A stretch of DNA of 64,000 nt, from assembly GCA_029860345.1 (NCBI GenBank), contig JAOUBJ010000011.1, forward strand, positions 1-64,000, in the 5' to 3' direction. The DNA is from Candidatus Zixiibacteriota bacterium. Its GTDB lineage: Bacteria > Zixibacteria > MSB-5A5 > GN15 > FEB-12. Numbering within the stretch: position 1 is the stretch's first letter; the number at the start of each line of letters is the position of its first letter. The notes under the pieces are model-generated. The model had not been told where the DNA came from. It saw only the letters and a list, made by a program, of their open reading frames with translations, and did no database searches. The translations under genes were made by a program, and so were the position numbers. Positions 1 to 8,081 of this stretch are shown here, one piece after another.

Positions 1-37
1 TGCGTAGGTTCTTCTCTGAGAAATCCAATTCTCGCAT
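1..37 (-). CDS. 5' end of an unidentified minus-strand gene (partial)
   Basis: Only the first 12 codons lie in the window; they read MRELDFSEKNLR. The start is supported by an ideal ribosome-binding site, AAGGAGG at 46-52 on the minus strand, 8 bases before the ATG at 37. A TTGACA element at 86-91 on the same strand could be a -35 box, but no good -10 box follows it. The product cannot be identified from 12 residues. Confidence 0.6.
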   Translation of the reverse strand, partial: MRELDFSEKNLR

Positions 38-160
38 GGGCATATCCTCCTTGGAAAGCTGTTAAGTGGATATGCCCTATTTCTTTGTCAAAAATCCACC
101 AATTTACACAAGAAAATTTACGCTAACCGGCCAATAGCAGCATCTGCGACAGGCTTCAAC

Positions 161-2734
161 CTACATCAGAATCACCAGCTTACCCATCTGGATGCTTCCG
201 TCGGGAGATTCAACTGTCCAATAGTACAGTCCGGTGGCGATCATCTGAGTATTGCGCGTTACAAGGTCCCACTCGTGGTCGCGCGCGGTCGGCAACGATG
301 CCTCCATATCATGCTGCAGCTCACGGACAAGGTCGCCATCGAGAGAATGAATTCGTATCGTGCACTTGGGCGGTAGATTGGTGAAGTGTATGGCGCGCAC
401 TCGATAGTCCGGACGGTCGATTTCATTTCGTCCCTCGAAGCCGCGAGCACGGTAGTCACCATCGATTCGGTAAGGGTTCGGGTATATGTAAATCTGGTCA
501 TTTGTCCCTGCTGCCTCGGCCTCAGTGTTGAACGGATAAGCCTCTTGCACACCCACAGTTTTGGATGTCTCCAGCGCATCCAGGTTACTCTTGGGTGAAC
601 CGAAGTCAAAGGCTGTCACGTTGACCCAATACGAGACAGTGGGCAAGAGATTGTCGATAGTGAACTCATACTCGAAGAACTTGAGGTATCCATCTTCGGT
701 GTAATCCTCGTCAGTCAGTTCTTCGGACGATAACGATCTCGGATCGCGCTGATTGGGGAAACGTTTGCGAATAGAATGTTCGTCCTCCGGGCGGTACTGA
801 TTATAATCATGCTCGACAAAGTAGAAAAGCGAGTCGGTGTGGTCGGGATGCACGTATGGATCACCCGGCGAGTAGAGAAGCGGGAGGAATGCAGAGTCGT
901 TGCATGGTTCCACGCCGCGTCCGTACAAACAGCGAAGGCTGTCAAGCGTGTATGGTATGTCGTAGAGTTCCCATGTGCGGATGGGTCTGCCGTCCTCGTC
1001 ACGGCGGCTGTCGTCAAATACAAACTTGTCGTAGTTTTCGTTGTCGTACGAAGCGATCAGGGCGAGACTCGTCGCCCGGCTGTCGCGACCGAAGTAGACG
1101 CGGTATCCTTCGAAGTCGGGAATGTGCAGAAAGATATCCTTCTCGACTTCGGATCGTTCTCCGTTGAAACGAACATGCACGCCGCCAACCAACGACGTTA
1201 GCCAGACATACGGCGCCGGTGGTGGCGCTGCTCCACGCCAGTCGGCTACGCCATCGCCACGATACCACTCCGTGTCGGCAGCGGTGATCAACCAGCCGGA
1301 GTCGGTGAGCATGGAGTCATAGACGCAAATACGAGACTCGCCGTAGTAGCCATCGCCGTCGGTGTCGATGCCCGGGTTGTCATAGATCCATTGTGCCCAC
1401 ATTGTGTTTTTGGCCAGATCGGAGAAGTCGAGGTTGGCATAGTATGCGACCGGATCATAGGACGTCGAGCGGAGATTGTTCAGATTGTTGACATCATTGT
1501 GAAAGTTCTCCCCGGCCACATAGGCAAAGACAAGCGAAAGTGACTGTCCGGGGTAAAGCGTGTAAGCGCCTTGAGAGAGCAGATACTGGATAAATGCTCC
1601 GTCGGAGATGTCGGGAGCCAGTTCCTGATCGGGGTAGAGCCAGGTGGAGTCGAGATCCGAAATGTTGGCTGTGAAGGCCTGGTCATAGTCGAGTTCGTAA
1701 TTGCTGAGCACGTGATATTTGTTCACGTCACCCTTGGGTTCACCTAACCCGCCTGTGCGGAAGTCACGAAAATTGGCCCGCCGTCTCGGACCAAAATCAC
1801 GGTTCGGATAGAATCCATTGGGTGCCCACCAGTTGAAGGTAGGTCTGTCGGCATCGCCCGGCGTGTGGAGAAGCGTAGCTCCGGTTACATGGCGGCACGA
1901 AGCCTCCAGACTCCCAATACTCCAACGCGGCGGATCGATCCATTCCCCCCGACTGGGGTCACCGTCATTGTCGGCGCACCAGGCAATGTTGACCGTGTCG
2001 ACAAAGCCGCATCCGAATGGAGAGGAGACGTGGGTCAGGAATCCACAAAGATCATAATATCCGCTATTCTCGGTACCTACGTTTACGATGAAACGCAGCC
2101 CAAGGTAGACATCGTTCAAAACATTATCGCTTATGTTGCGAATGTCGAGATCGAACAAGACAAAATCTTCAGCGTATTCGTACGACCATGCATACGAGTT
2201 TTGGGTAATCTCAAGACCGAGCGGAATGTGAGGCCCGTGTCGGAAATAGTCTGCAGGTCCCTCTCCCGCGTCCACGTACGTACAGATGCGATCCTGTTCG
2301 GAGACAGCATCCGGGTCCCCCCCGTCAGGTCCGTTGATAGAACGCGCCCGGATTTCCCCAAACGGGGGAATTTCCGGAAGCATTTCACGACCAATAGAGA
2401 CCAGCGTGTCCCGGCCGACGACACTACCGACCCACAGCCAACAGTTATCGAGATACAAGACAGGATAACCCTGGGGGTAGTGACAACCCCTGACCAGACC
2501 TTTGCCGGTGATAAAGTCAAGGAGAGGTGCTTCCGCCGAAGTAATCGGGGCACCGCTTCCGATCTGCAGTTGGATCTTGCCGATATCGTGCATCGAGAAA
2601 TGCGAACTGATATGATGGTCCAGGCTGTGATTAGGACTGCCCTTGTCAGCACGGCTGACTTCCCGCGCCTGCAAAAGACTGGCACCGGATAAGAGCCAGA
2701 CAACAGCAAAGATGCTAACGAAACGTTCCACCAT
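161..2734 (-). CDS. Large secreted protein with FlgD-like C-terminal domain
   Basis: An 857-residue protein with an N-terminal signal peptide (hydrophobic FAVVWLLSGASLLQA) and no recognisable enzyme motif. The middle has an acidic calcium-loop-like segment (DTDGDGYYG) and fibronectin-like beta-rich stretches (YWVNVTAFDFG). The last ~90 residues (YIYPNPYRIDG to GLYYWTVESPDGSIQMGKLVILM-type ending) resemble the FlgD-Ig/type IX sorting-type domain common in FCB secreted proteins. The start at 2734 is preceded by GGGAGG. It is monocistronic, divergent from the thioredoxin-like gene at 3084. Function unknown; an exported or surface role is inferred. Confidence 0.85.
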   Translation of the reverse strand: MVERFVSIFAVVWLLSGASLLQAREVSRADKGSPNHSLDHHISSHFSMHDIGKIQLQIGSGAPITSAEAPLLDFITGKGLVRGCHYPQGYPVLYLDNCWLWVGSVVGRDTLVSIGREMLPEIPPFGEIRARSINGPDGGDPDAVSEQDRICTYVDAGEGPADYFRHGPHIPLGLEITQNSYAWSYEYAEDFVLFDLDIRNISDNVLNDVYLGLRFIVNVGTENSGYYDLCGFLTHVSSPFGCGFVDTVNIAWCADNDGDPSRGEWIDPPRWSIGSLEASCRHVTGATLLHTPGDADRPTFNWWAPNGFYPNRDFGPRRRANFRDFRTGGLGEPKGDVNKYHVLSNYELDYDQAFTANISDLDSTWLYPDQELAPDISDGAFIQYLLSQGAYTLYPGQSLSLVFAYVAGENFHNDVNNLNNLRSTSYDPVAYYANLDFSDLAKNTMWAQWIYDNPGIDTDGDGYYGESRICVYDSMLTDSGWLITAADTEWYRGDGVADWRGAAPPPAPYVWLTSLVGGVHVRFNGERSEVEKDIFLHIPDFEGYRVYFGRDSRATSLALIASYDNENYDKFVFDDSRRDEDGRPIRTWELYDIPYTLDSLRCLYGRGVEPCNDSAFLPLLYSPGDPYVHPDHTDSLFYFVEHDYNQYRPEDEHSIRKRFPNQRDPRSLSSEELTDEDYTEDGYLKFFEYEFTIDNLLPTVSYWVNVTAFDFGSPKSNLDALETSKTVGVQEAYPFNTEAEAAGTNDQIYIYPNPYRIDGDYRARGFEGRNEIDRPDYRVRAIHFTNLPPKCTIRIHSLDGDLVRELQHDMEASLPTARDHEWDLVTRNTQMIATGLYYWTVESPDGSIQMGKLVILM

Positions 2735-2834
2735 CTAACCTCCCACTGCCCGTCTTCGAACCACAGAGATCCATCGCGACATACCTGTAGCGCCACGCTG
2801 CAAATCCTGCGGCTGTAACTTGTCTCCCTACTAT

Positions 2835-2863
2835 AATTAAGCGAAAGTGCAAAGATAGGTCAA
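2835..2863 (-). promoter_or_regulatory. Putative sigma-70 promoter for the 161-2734 gene
   Basis: On the minus strand TTGACC (2858-2863) and TTAATT (2835-2840) are separated by 17 bases. The -10 match is moderate; alternatives overlap in the AT-rich TTAATTATAG. It leaves a leader of about 95 bases before the gene. Confidence 0.4.
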
Positions 2864-2884
2864 GGCAAAAAACGCGAGAATCGC

Positions 2885-2913
2885 TTGACAAGGTCTTTCA
2901 TGTATAGTATGGT
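2885..2913 (+). promoter_or_regulatory. Putative sigma-70 promoter for the thioredoxin-like/Cys-rich pair
   Basis: TTGACA (2885-2890) and TATGGT (2908-2913) are separated by 17 bases, in the divergent gap between 2734 and 3084. The -35 is consensus, the -10 is four of six. The predicted leader is about 165 bases. Confidence 0.45.
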
Positions 2914-3083
2914 GCCATCGGAAGCGTATTTAATCATCAGTGAATTCGACAACATGCAGGGATAGGCGCCACCCACCTGTGTCCAGTAGAGTGCTTAGGT
3001 GCAAGCGGTGACTTATGGCTTCCAAGTAACACCATGAACGTCGGATGTTGTCTTCCGACCAACTTGATAATTGGAGGAGAGCC

Positions 3084-3653
3084 ATGGCAAGCTTAGACTT
3101 TAAGAAGATCGGTGTAGCTGTACTTATCTTTGCGGCGGTGATTACAGTTGCCGTGATTGTCGGCGTCGAAGCCGGCAACTTTTATAACGAGCGGGCTGCC
3201 AAACAGAGCCGAAGTGATTTTACGGAGTATAAGCTGGCCCAAATGCAGACCCTTGGGGTCGGCGGTAAGCTCCAGGACCACACTTTCGAGAACCTTGAAG
3301 GTGCGGACGTACGATTGTCAGACCTGGTAACTGACCGCGCTATCGTCCTTTTTTTCGATGTCGCTTGTGGTAGTTGTCTTGTGGAATTGGAACAGATGCA
3401 GACGGCCCTGGCGGATTCTCTTCGACGCCGCATTATCCTGATCTCACATGATGATCGGGTCGATTTGCAAGAGGCGCGCACCGCCTACAACATTGATGCG
3501 CATATCTTGTGGGATCAGGACAACTTCTACGCACATAACCTGGAAATAAACAACAGACCGTTCAATGTCATGATTGATTCGACCCTTACGATCAAGAAGA
3601 TTGTAGTCGGTGTGATGGAGGGCTCTGAGTTCAGCGACTTTATGAGTGATTAA
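3084..3653 (+). CDS. Membrane-anchored TlpA/AhpC-like thioredoxin-fold protein
   Basis: A 189-residue protein with one N-terminal membrane segment (VAVLIFAAVITVAVIVG) and an extracytoplasmic thioredoxin-like domain. The redox site is CGSC in the context FFDVACGSCLVELEQM, and a cis-proline-type segment RPFNVMID follows near the end. The family usually reduces or exchanges disulfides outside the cytoplasm (established for TlpA/ResA-like proteins). The ATG at 3084 is preferred over an upstream in-frame start at 3045 because GGAGGAG sits just before it and it gives a normal anchor. Only 74 bases separate it from a 10-cysteine secreted peptide gene, which suggests that peptide as a partner or substrate. 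Confidence 0.8.
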   Translation: MASLDFKKIGVAVLIFAAVITVAVIVGVEAGNFYNERAAKQSRSDFTEYKLAQMQTLGVGGKLQDHTFENLEGADVRLSDLVTDRAIVLFFDVACGSCLVELEQMQTALADSLRRRIILISHDDRVDLQEARTAYNIDAHILWDQDNFYAHNLEINNRPFNVMIDSTLTIKKIVVGVMEGSEFSDFMSD

Positions 3654-3727
3654 CACGCAAATACATAGGGTGACTCTCTAACGGGGTTGTTGTTCTGGAG
3701 AACGTCTTAATTCACGGAGGTGATGTT

Positions 3728-3997
3728 ATGATCAAGAGAATTGGTGAGGTGGCCGTACTGCTCTTCGTAGGTGTGTTTGTCCTCAGTGTGGCCTTCACAA
3801 TCACGGCAAGTACTACTCACGCCCACATTTGTGGCTGGTTGACTTGTTGCGAGTGGACGACTCCCTGCAGCGCGGGAAAGGGTATCGAGTTCCATAAGGA
3901 TTTTCCCGGTTATCCAGATAAGTGTGGTTGCTCATGCGCCCCCGAACCCCCGCAGAACCCCAATAATTGCCCGTTAATCTGTCCCGATATATGTTGA
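3728..3997 (+). CDS. Small secreted cysteine-rich peptide
   Basis: An 89-residue protein: N-terminal hydrophobic signal (VAVLLFVGVFVLSVAFTI), likely cleavage near THA, then a ~57-residue mature part with 10 cysteines (CGW, TCC, PC, KCGCSC, NC, IC, DIC) and a proline-rich stretch. The ribosome-binding site ACGGAGGTGATGTT is strong. An even number of cysteines in an exported peptide suggests disulfides, iron/metal binding or further processing. It lies directly downstream of a TlpA-like oxidoreductase and before a terminator, so the two probably form one transcription unit. It is reminiscent in size and layout of NVEALA-type Bacteroidetes peptides, but I do not see that motif. Confidence 0.75.
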   Translation: MIKRIGEVAVLLFVGVFVLSVAFTITASTTHAHICGWLTCCEWTTPCSAGKGIEFHKDFPGYPDKCGCSCAPEPPQNPNNCPLICPDIC

Positions 3998-4043
3998 TAC
4001 CAGTCTGATTTAACACATATCCCTGTTTAGGAGTCTCCCCCAA

Positions 4044-4070
4044 GGCCCCCACCCCGGGGGCCATTTTGTT
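4044..4070 (+). terminator. Rho-independent terminator after the Cys-rich peptide
   Basis: A perfect 7-bp GC stem (GGCCCCC at 4044-4050, GGGGGCC at 4056-4062) with a 5-base loop is followed by ATTTTGTT. It lies 47 bases after the stop of the Cys-rich peptide. Confidence 0.8.
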
Positions 4071-4203
4071 GTCGCTCCTGATCATCCGCTTGTTAGCTTA
4101 TCCTTCGACTCCGCTCTGGGTGACATGGCAGAAAGGGTGCTGCATATCGCGCCCAACCTCTTATTCAACAAGACCTTAACCTGTAAGCCGCACCAAAAAG
4201 GCC

Positions 4204-4233
4204 TTGACTTGCATTGATCAATTCTGGTAATTG
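4204..4233 (+). promoter_or_regulatory. Possible promoter for the partner-switching genes
   Basis: TTGACT (4204-4209) and TAATTG (4228-4233) are 18 bases apart, 147 bases before the STAS gene. The rest of the 4071-4379 gap shows no gene. The match is weak and is offered only because no better site is seen. Confidence 0.3.
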
Positions 4234-4379
4234 GTAAATTGAAGTGGTACATCGTGCGATGACGCCGGTGTCGTTACAATCGATGTGATCGAACGAAAGC
4301 GATCACGCGCCGGGAAACTCGGCGGTAAACGAAAACGTAGAAAGAAACGTAAGCTTTATAAAGCGGAGGCCCGACTACG

Positions 4380-4718
4380 ATGAAACTATCCGATCGTGAG
4401 CAGGACGGAGTGATGATTTTAGAACCCAGAGGCAAGATCATGGGTGGACCGGATGCAACACTGCTTCACGACAAGTTGTACGAGTTCATCCAGCAAGGCA
4501 AGACTCGCGTGGTTATCGATCTCTCGCGTATCGAGTGGATGAATTCGACCGGTCTGGGAATCCTTATTCAAGGCTTCACAACACTGCGCAACAGTGACGG
4601 CCAGTTGAAACTTGCCCAAGTGACCGAAAAGATCCAGTCACTGTTGACAATAACAAAATTGGGCGCGGTGTTTGATGCTTATGACTCGGTCGAGGATGCC
4701 ATTGCATCGTTCAACTAA
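4380..4718 (+). CDS. STAS-domain anti-sigma factor antagonist (SpoIIAA/RsbV-like)
   Basis: A 112-residue single STAS domain. The family signature around the phosphorylatable serine is visible as VVIDLSRIEWMNSTGLGIL, with the serine in MNSTGLG. Unphosphorylated STAS antagonists bind the RsbW-type kinase and free its target; phosphorylation reverses this. The next two genes encode an RsbW-like kinase and a PP2C phosphatase, so the complete partner switch is present. A ribosome-binding site (GCGGAGG) lies upstream. No sigma factor adjoins the module, so its output is unknown. Confidence 0.9.
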   Translation: MKLSDREQDGVMILEPRGKIMGGPDATLLHDKLYEFIQQGKTRVVIDLSRIEWMNSTGLGILIQGFTTLRNSDGQLKLAQVTEKIQSLLTITKLGAVFDAYDSVEDAIASFN

Positions 4719-4804
4719 CGACCAACACGTCAACTGAGAGAGTTGTTCATGGTAATGGGTAGGTGCAAAGGCAGCCTGCCTGTTTTTTTGGGAGACCGTC
4801 GTAT

Positions 4805-5224
4805 ATGATAAAACCCGTTATTAAAGGCAACAGCATTGCCATCCCCTCCGACCAGGAATTTCTGCCGGACGTTGATATCTTCATCGAAGGTATCCTGCGC
4901 GGGTTCGGCGCCGACGAATCAATCGTAGCCGATATTGCTATCTCCGTTTCTGAGTTGGTAAACAACGCCATTCTTCACGGCAATAAATCGATTTCGGATA
5001 AAGCGGTGACCGTTACGATTTCGAAAGGGAACGGTGAAGTCGCCATCTCGGTGGCCGATCAGGGAGGCGGATTCGATCCGTCGGGTGTAGAAAACCCGAT
5101 AGATGACGCCAATCTGTTGAAGGAAGTCGGGCGCGGCATATTCATTGTGAAGTCCCTGATGGACAAAGTAGATATCGATGCCTCCGATATAGGCACGACC
5201 ATTCGGATCACCAAGGAAATATAG
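4805..5224 (+). CDS. RsbW-like anti-sigma/serine kinase (GHKL ATPase)
   Basis: A 139-residue HATPase_c-type protein. The N box is seen as ISVSELVNNAILHGN and the G1 and G2 boxes as VADQGGGFDP and GRGIFIVKSLMD. RsbW-family kinases bind ATP with these boxes and phosphorylate the STAS antagonist. The ATG at 4805 is preferred to a GTG at 4763 because it fits the normal domain start and is preceded by GGGAG. It is flanked by the antagonist and by the phosphatase, which would act on the phosphorylated antagonist. Confidence 0.9.
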   Translation: MIKPVIKGNSIAIPSDQEFLPDVDIFIEGILRGFGADESIVADIAISVSELVNNAILHGNKSISDKAVTVTISKGNGEVAISVADQGGGFDPSGVENPIDDANLLKEVGRGIFIVKSLMDKVDIDASDIGTTIRITKEI

Positions 5225-5257
5225 TGAGGTCTTGACCATCACGACTGAGGCAGGACA

Positions 5258-7519
5258 ATGAGTGCAGAGTTACTGAGAACACTGTGCTACTTTCTTACCG
5301 GTGGCTTTCTGATATTTCTGGCTATCACGATAACTCGTGACAACTTCAGGAGTCGACTGAACCGGATAAGCGGAGCCATGCTGTTTTTTGCAGGCTTGGG
5401 ACCGTTGTTCATGGCTATGGGCTCCATCCTCGCTTCCTCGGCCCCCGATCCGGCGGTCTTTGAAAACTCGCTCGTGTTCAAGCTGCGCCACCTGTGGGAG
5501 TTCTTCTTTCCGCTCCTGCTGGTATTCTCGTGGCAGTTTCCTTTTGATCGTATGGAACGTCTTGGTCACCGCTATCTCAGGCTGGCGATTTTCCTGCCGC
5601 CGCTTGCGCATCTTGTGATCGTACTGGGTTTCGATCAACTCTCCTCTGCTCTTAATCTGTTCGATGTAGCATCCACCGACGAGGGATTGTCCAGTCTCAT
5701 CGTGAAACCACTCTCGATACTGTTCTCGTGGCTGAAACTGATATTGAATGTGCTGCGCGGCTACGAACAATCGATTTTCAGCGCCGTAAATCTCATCTTT
5801 GTCGGTGCGGCCGGCTACTTTCTGGAAACCGGCAAGCGGCATGTCACCAATCCCAGGATTTTCACTCAGACCAAATGGGTCATGGCCGGCATGCGTGTCG
5901 GCCTGGGTCTTTTTGCGGCGGTCAAACTGGGCGAACTGTTGGCACCCCGGTTGTTCACCGAACCGGTGACCTCCACCCTGTTGGTGTTGGCCCTTCTCTC
6001 AGCCTCCGCACTGTTGATTTTCGCCACTATACGGCACCAGTTCCTGGACGTCCAGATGGTGTTTCGGCAGTCGTTCGTCAATACCATCACTTCGGCTTTG
6101 CTGGTCGGCGTCTACATTGTGGTGGTGGTACAGAGTCGCAGTATCCTGGCGGCCATGTTCGGTGTGGAGGCGGAAGTGATCAGCTATGGTTTGATAATTC
6201 TGCTTCTGTTGTTCTTTCAACCGATCAATAACTGGATCGACGATTTGATTCGTTCGATGTTCATGCGCACACGCACCGATCATCGCAACGTGATTGAACG
6301 TTTTTCACGTCAGGTTATCTCGATGTTCGACCCCAGAAAACTGCGACAGATTATTGAGGAGACATTCAAGACAACGCTTCTGGTTAACCGTGTATACTTC
6401 GTTCTCTACGACGATAACATCACCGAGTATGCGGTGCTTCCCAGCGATGACTATGACCAGCGCATTGTTGTCAGCCGACAGGACCTGATGTTAAGAGGCA
6501 TCAACCTACTGGACGCACCTACATACTATCACAGTCTGTCCGATTACGCCGTCAATTCCGAACTGGCGACGCTCCTGGAAGAACGCGGTGTGCGGATGAT
6601 CCTGCCGATGAAAGACGCCGATCATCTACTGGGATTCGTGGCCCTCACAGACAAGGCGGCCGGTTACCGGTATTCTTCGGAGGATCTCAATCTGTTGGGC
6701 GTACTTTCCAACCAGATGGTTTCGGCATTGACCAACGCCCGTCTCTATGTCGAGTCGCTTGAGCGCACGCGACTGCAGGAAGAGATCAACATGGCTCGTC
6801 AGATTCAGCTTGATCTATTGCCTTCGGAACCGCCCGCTTTGGGTTGCTCCACGATCTGCGCGCACTCGACGCCCTCACGCACGGTCGGAGGGGATTTCTA
6901 CGACTTCATCAGAGTAGACTCGGACCGAATCGGCATGGTCATTGCCGACGCCTCCGGCAAGGGGATGCCGGCTGCCTTGATGATTGCGCAGACTCAGGCG
7001 ATAATTCGCAGTGAGGTCAACAACGGTACGCCCATTCATACCATGCTGAAAAACGTCAACCAACAAATGGCCGATTCTACGTCGTCGGAAAAGTACGTGA
7101 CTCTGTTTTATGGTGAGCTAAACACCAACACCGGTCATTTCCTGTACGCCAATGCCGGGCATAACTATCCCATCCTGGCTCGGTCCGACGGTTCGGTCGA
7201 ATTGTTGAACTCCGGCGGCACGGTTATCGGCGCCCTGCCTGACATGGAATATGAATCGGCCACGGTGAAACTCGAAGCAGACGATATGCTGGTCCTGTTC
7301 ACCGACGGTCTCTCCGAAGCCATGGATGAAAGCGAAGTTGAATATGGTGAGCCCCGTCTCAGACAACTGGTCTCGAATCATCGCAGCAAAGACGCCGACA
7401 GCCTTATGGACATGGTGCTCGACGATGTACGCTCTCACGACCCCACCTATCCCCCGCGTGATGACACTACTATGGTAGCTCTCAAAATGAACGGTGGAAT
7501 CTCAAGCCATGAGCAATAA
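5258..7519 (+). CDS. Membrane PP2C (SpoIIE/RsbU-type) phosphatase with GAF-like domain
   Basis: A 753-residue protein. Residues 1-340 hold about eight hydrophobic segments (a 7TM-histidine-kinase-like sensor region), ~350-500 a GAF-like region, then a short linker helix (LEEINMARQIQLDLLPSEPP, typical before RsbU domains) and a PP2C phosphatase domain from ~540. Metal-binding motifs GGDFYDF, VIADASGKGMPAALM and LFTDGLSEA are intact, so it should be active. It is expected to dephosphorylate the STAS antagonist encoded upstream in response to a membrane or small-molecule signal. Its stop overlaps the following NUDIX start by 11 bases, tying the two modules into one transcript. Confidence 0.92.
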   Translation: MSAELLRTLCYFLTGGFLIFLAITITRDNFRSRLNRISGAMLFFAGLGPLFMAMGSILASSAPDPAVFENSLVFKLRHLWEFFFPLLLVFSWQFPFDRMERLGHRYLRLAIFLPPLAHLVIVLGFDQLSSALNLFDVASTDEGLSSLIVKPLSILFSWLKLILNVLRGYEQSIFSAVNLIFVGAAGYFLETGKRHVTNPRIFTQTKWVMAGMRVGLGLFAAVKLGELLAPRLFTEPVTSTLLVLALLSASALLIFATIRHQFLDVQMVFRQSFVNTITSALLVGVYIVVVVQSRSILAAMFGVEAEVISYGLIILLLLFFQPINNWIDDLIRSMFMRTRTDHRNVIERFSRQVISMFDPRKLRQIIEETFKTTLLVNRVYFVLYDDNITEYAVLPSDDYDQRIVVSRQDLMLRGINLLDAPTYYHSLSDYAVNSELATLLEERGVRMILPMKDADHLLGFVALTDKAAGYRYSSEDLNLLGVLSNQMVSALTNARLYVESLERTRLQEEINMARQIQLDLLPSEPPALGCSTICAHSTPSRTVGGDFYDFIRVDSDRIGMVIADASGKGMPAALMIAQTQAIIRSEVNNGTPIHTMLKNVNQQMADSTSSEKYVTLFYGELNTNTGHFLYANAGHNYPILARSDGSVELLNSGGTVIGALPDMEYESATVKLEADDMLVLFTDGLSEAMDESEVEYGEPRLRQLVSNHRSKDADSLMDMVLDDVRSHDPTYPPRDDTTMVALKMNGGISSHEQ

Positions 7520-8081
7520 GCACGACCAATTTGACGAAACCGCCCTGACCGCTTTGAAGAATCACCATTGTGGCTACCACTTTTGCCCCAAGTGCAGCCG
7601 CCCCCTGGTCGAGCAGGATGTCGAACATCGCCTGCGCATGATCTGTTCGGATGCCCAATGTGGCTTCATCTTCTACCAGAACCCTATCCCCGCCGCCGGG
7701 GTGGTGGTCGTGCAGGATAATCAGGTCCTGCTGGTCAAGCGGGCGCATCCGCCGCGCATAGGCTGGTGGTGCATCCCGGCCGGGTTCATGGAGTGGGACG
7801 AGCACCCCAGAGAAACAGCAGTGCGTGAGTTGGCCGAGGAAACAGGACTCGACATCCGGCTGACCTCTATCTTTGACGTTTACCACGGCAATGACGATCC
7901 ACGAACCAACGCCGTGCTTGTACTTTATCTCGGTGAAGTTGTTGGCGGCGAGTTACGGGCGGCCGATGATGCCCTGGACGTTCGTTGGTTTCCACTTGAC
8001 GACCTGCCTGAGAAACTCGCTTTTGTGGCTCACCACCAGGCTCTGCGAGACTACATCGATCGCTTCAGCAATGTAAAATGA
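7509..8081 (+). CDS. NUDIX hydrolase with N-terminal zinc ribbon
   Basis: A 190-residue protein. The N-terminus has a zinc ribbon (FCPKCSRPL then ICSDAQCGF), and the NUDIX box follows as GFMEWDEHPRETAVRELAEETGL, matching GX5EX7REUXEEXGU. This architecture is seen in NudC-like and ADP-ribose-type pyrophosphohydrolases; the substrate cannot be read from sequence, and the SQPWPFPxS NudC motif is not seen. The ATG at 7509 is chosen (an in-frame GTG at 7494 lies deeper in the upstream gene). Its last bases overlap the kinase start (ATGA), so it sits between a partner-switching phosphatase and a two-component pair in one operon. Confidence 0.88.
   Translation: MSNKHDQFDETALTALKNHHCGYHFCPKCSRPLVEQDVEHRLRMICSDAQCGFIFYQNPIPAAGVVVVQDNQVLLVKRAHPPRIGWWCIPAGFMEWDEHPRETAVRELAEETGLDIRLTSIFDVYHGNDDPRTNAVLVLYLGEVVGGELRAADDALDVRWFPLDDLPEKLAFVAHHQALRDYIDRFSNVK

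Noticed and set aside
1865-2692. 275-codon plus-strand open frame opposite the large secreted protein gene
   Set aside because: It lies antisense to a well-supported gene with a signal peptide and ribosome-binding site, and its translation has no protein-like pattern.
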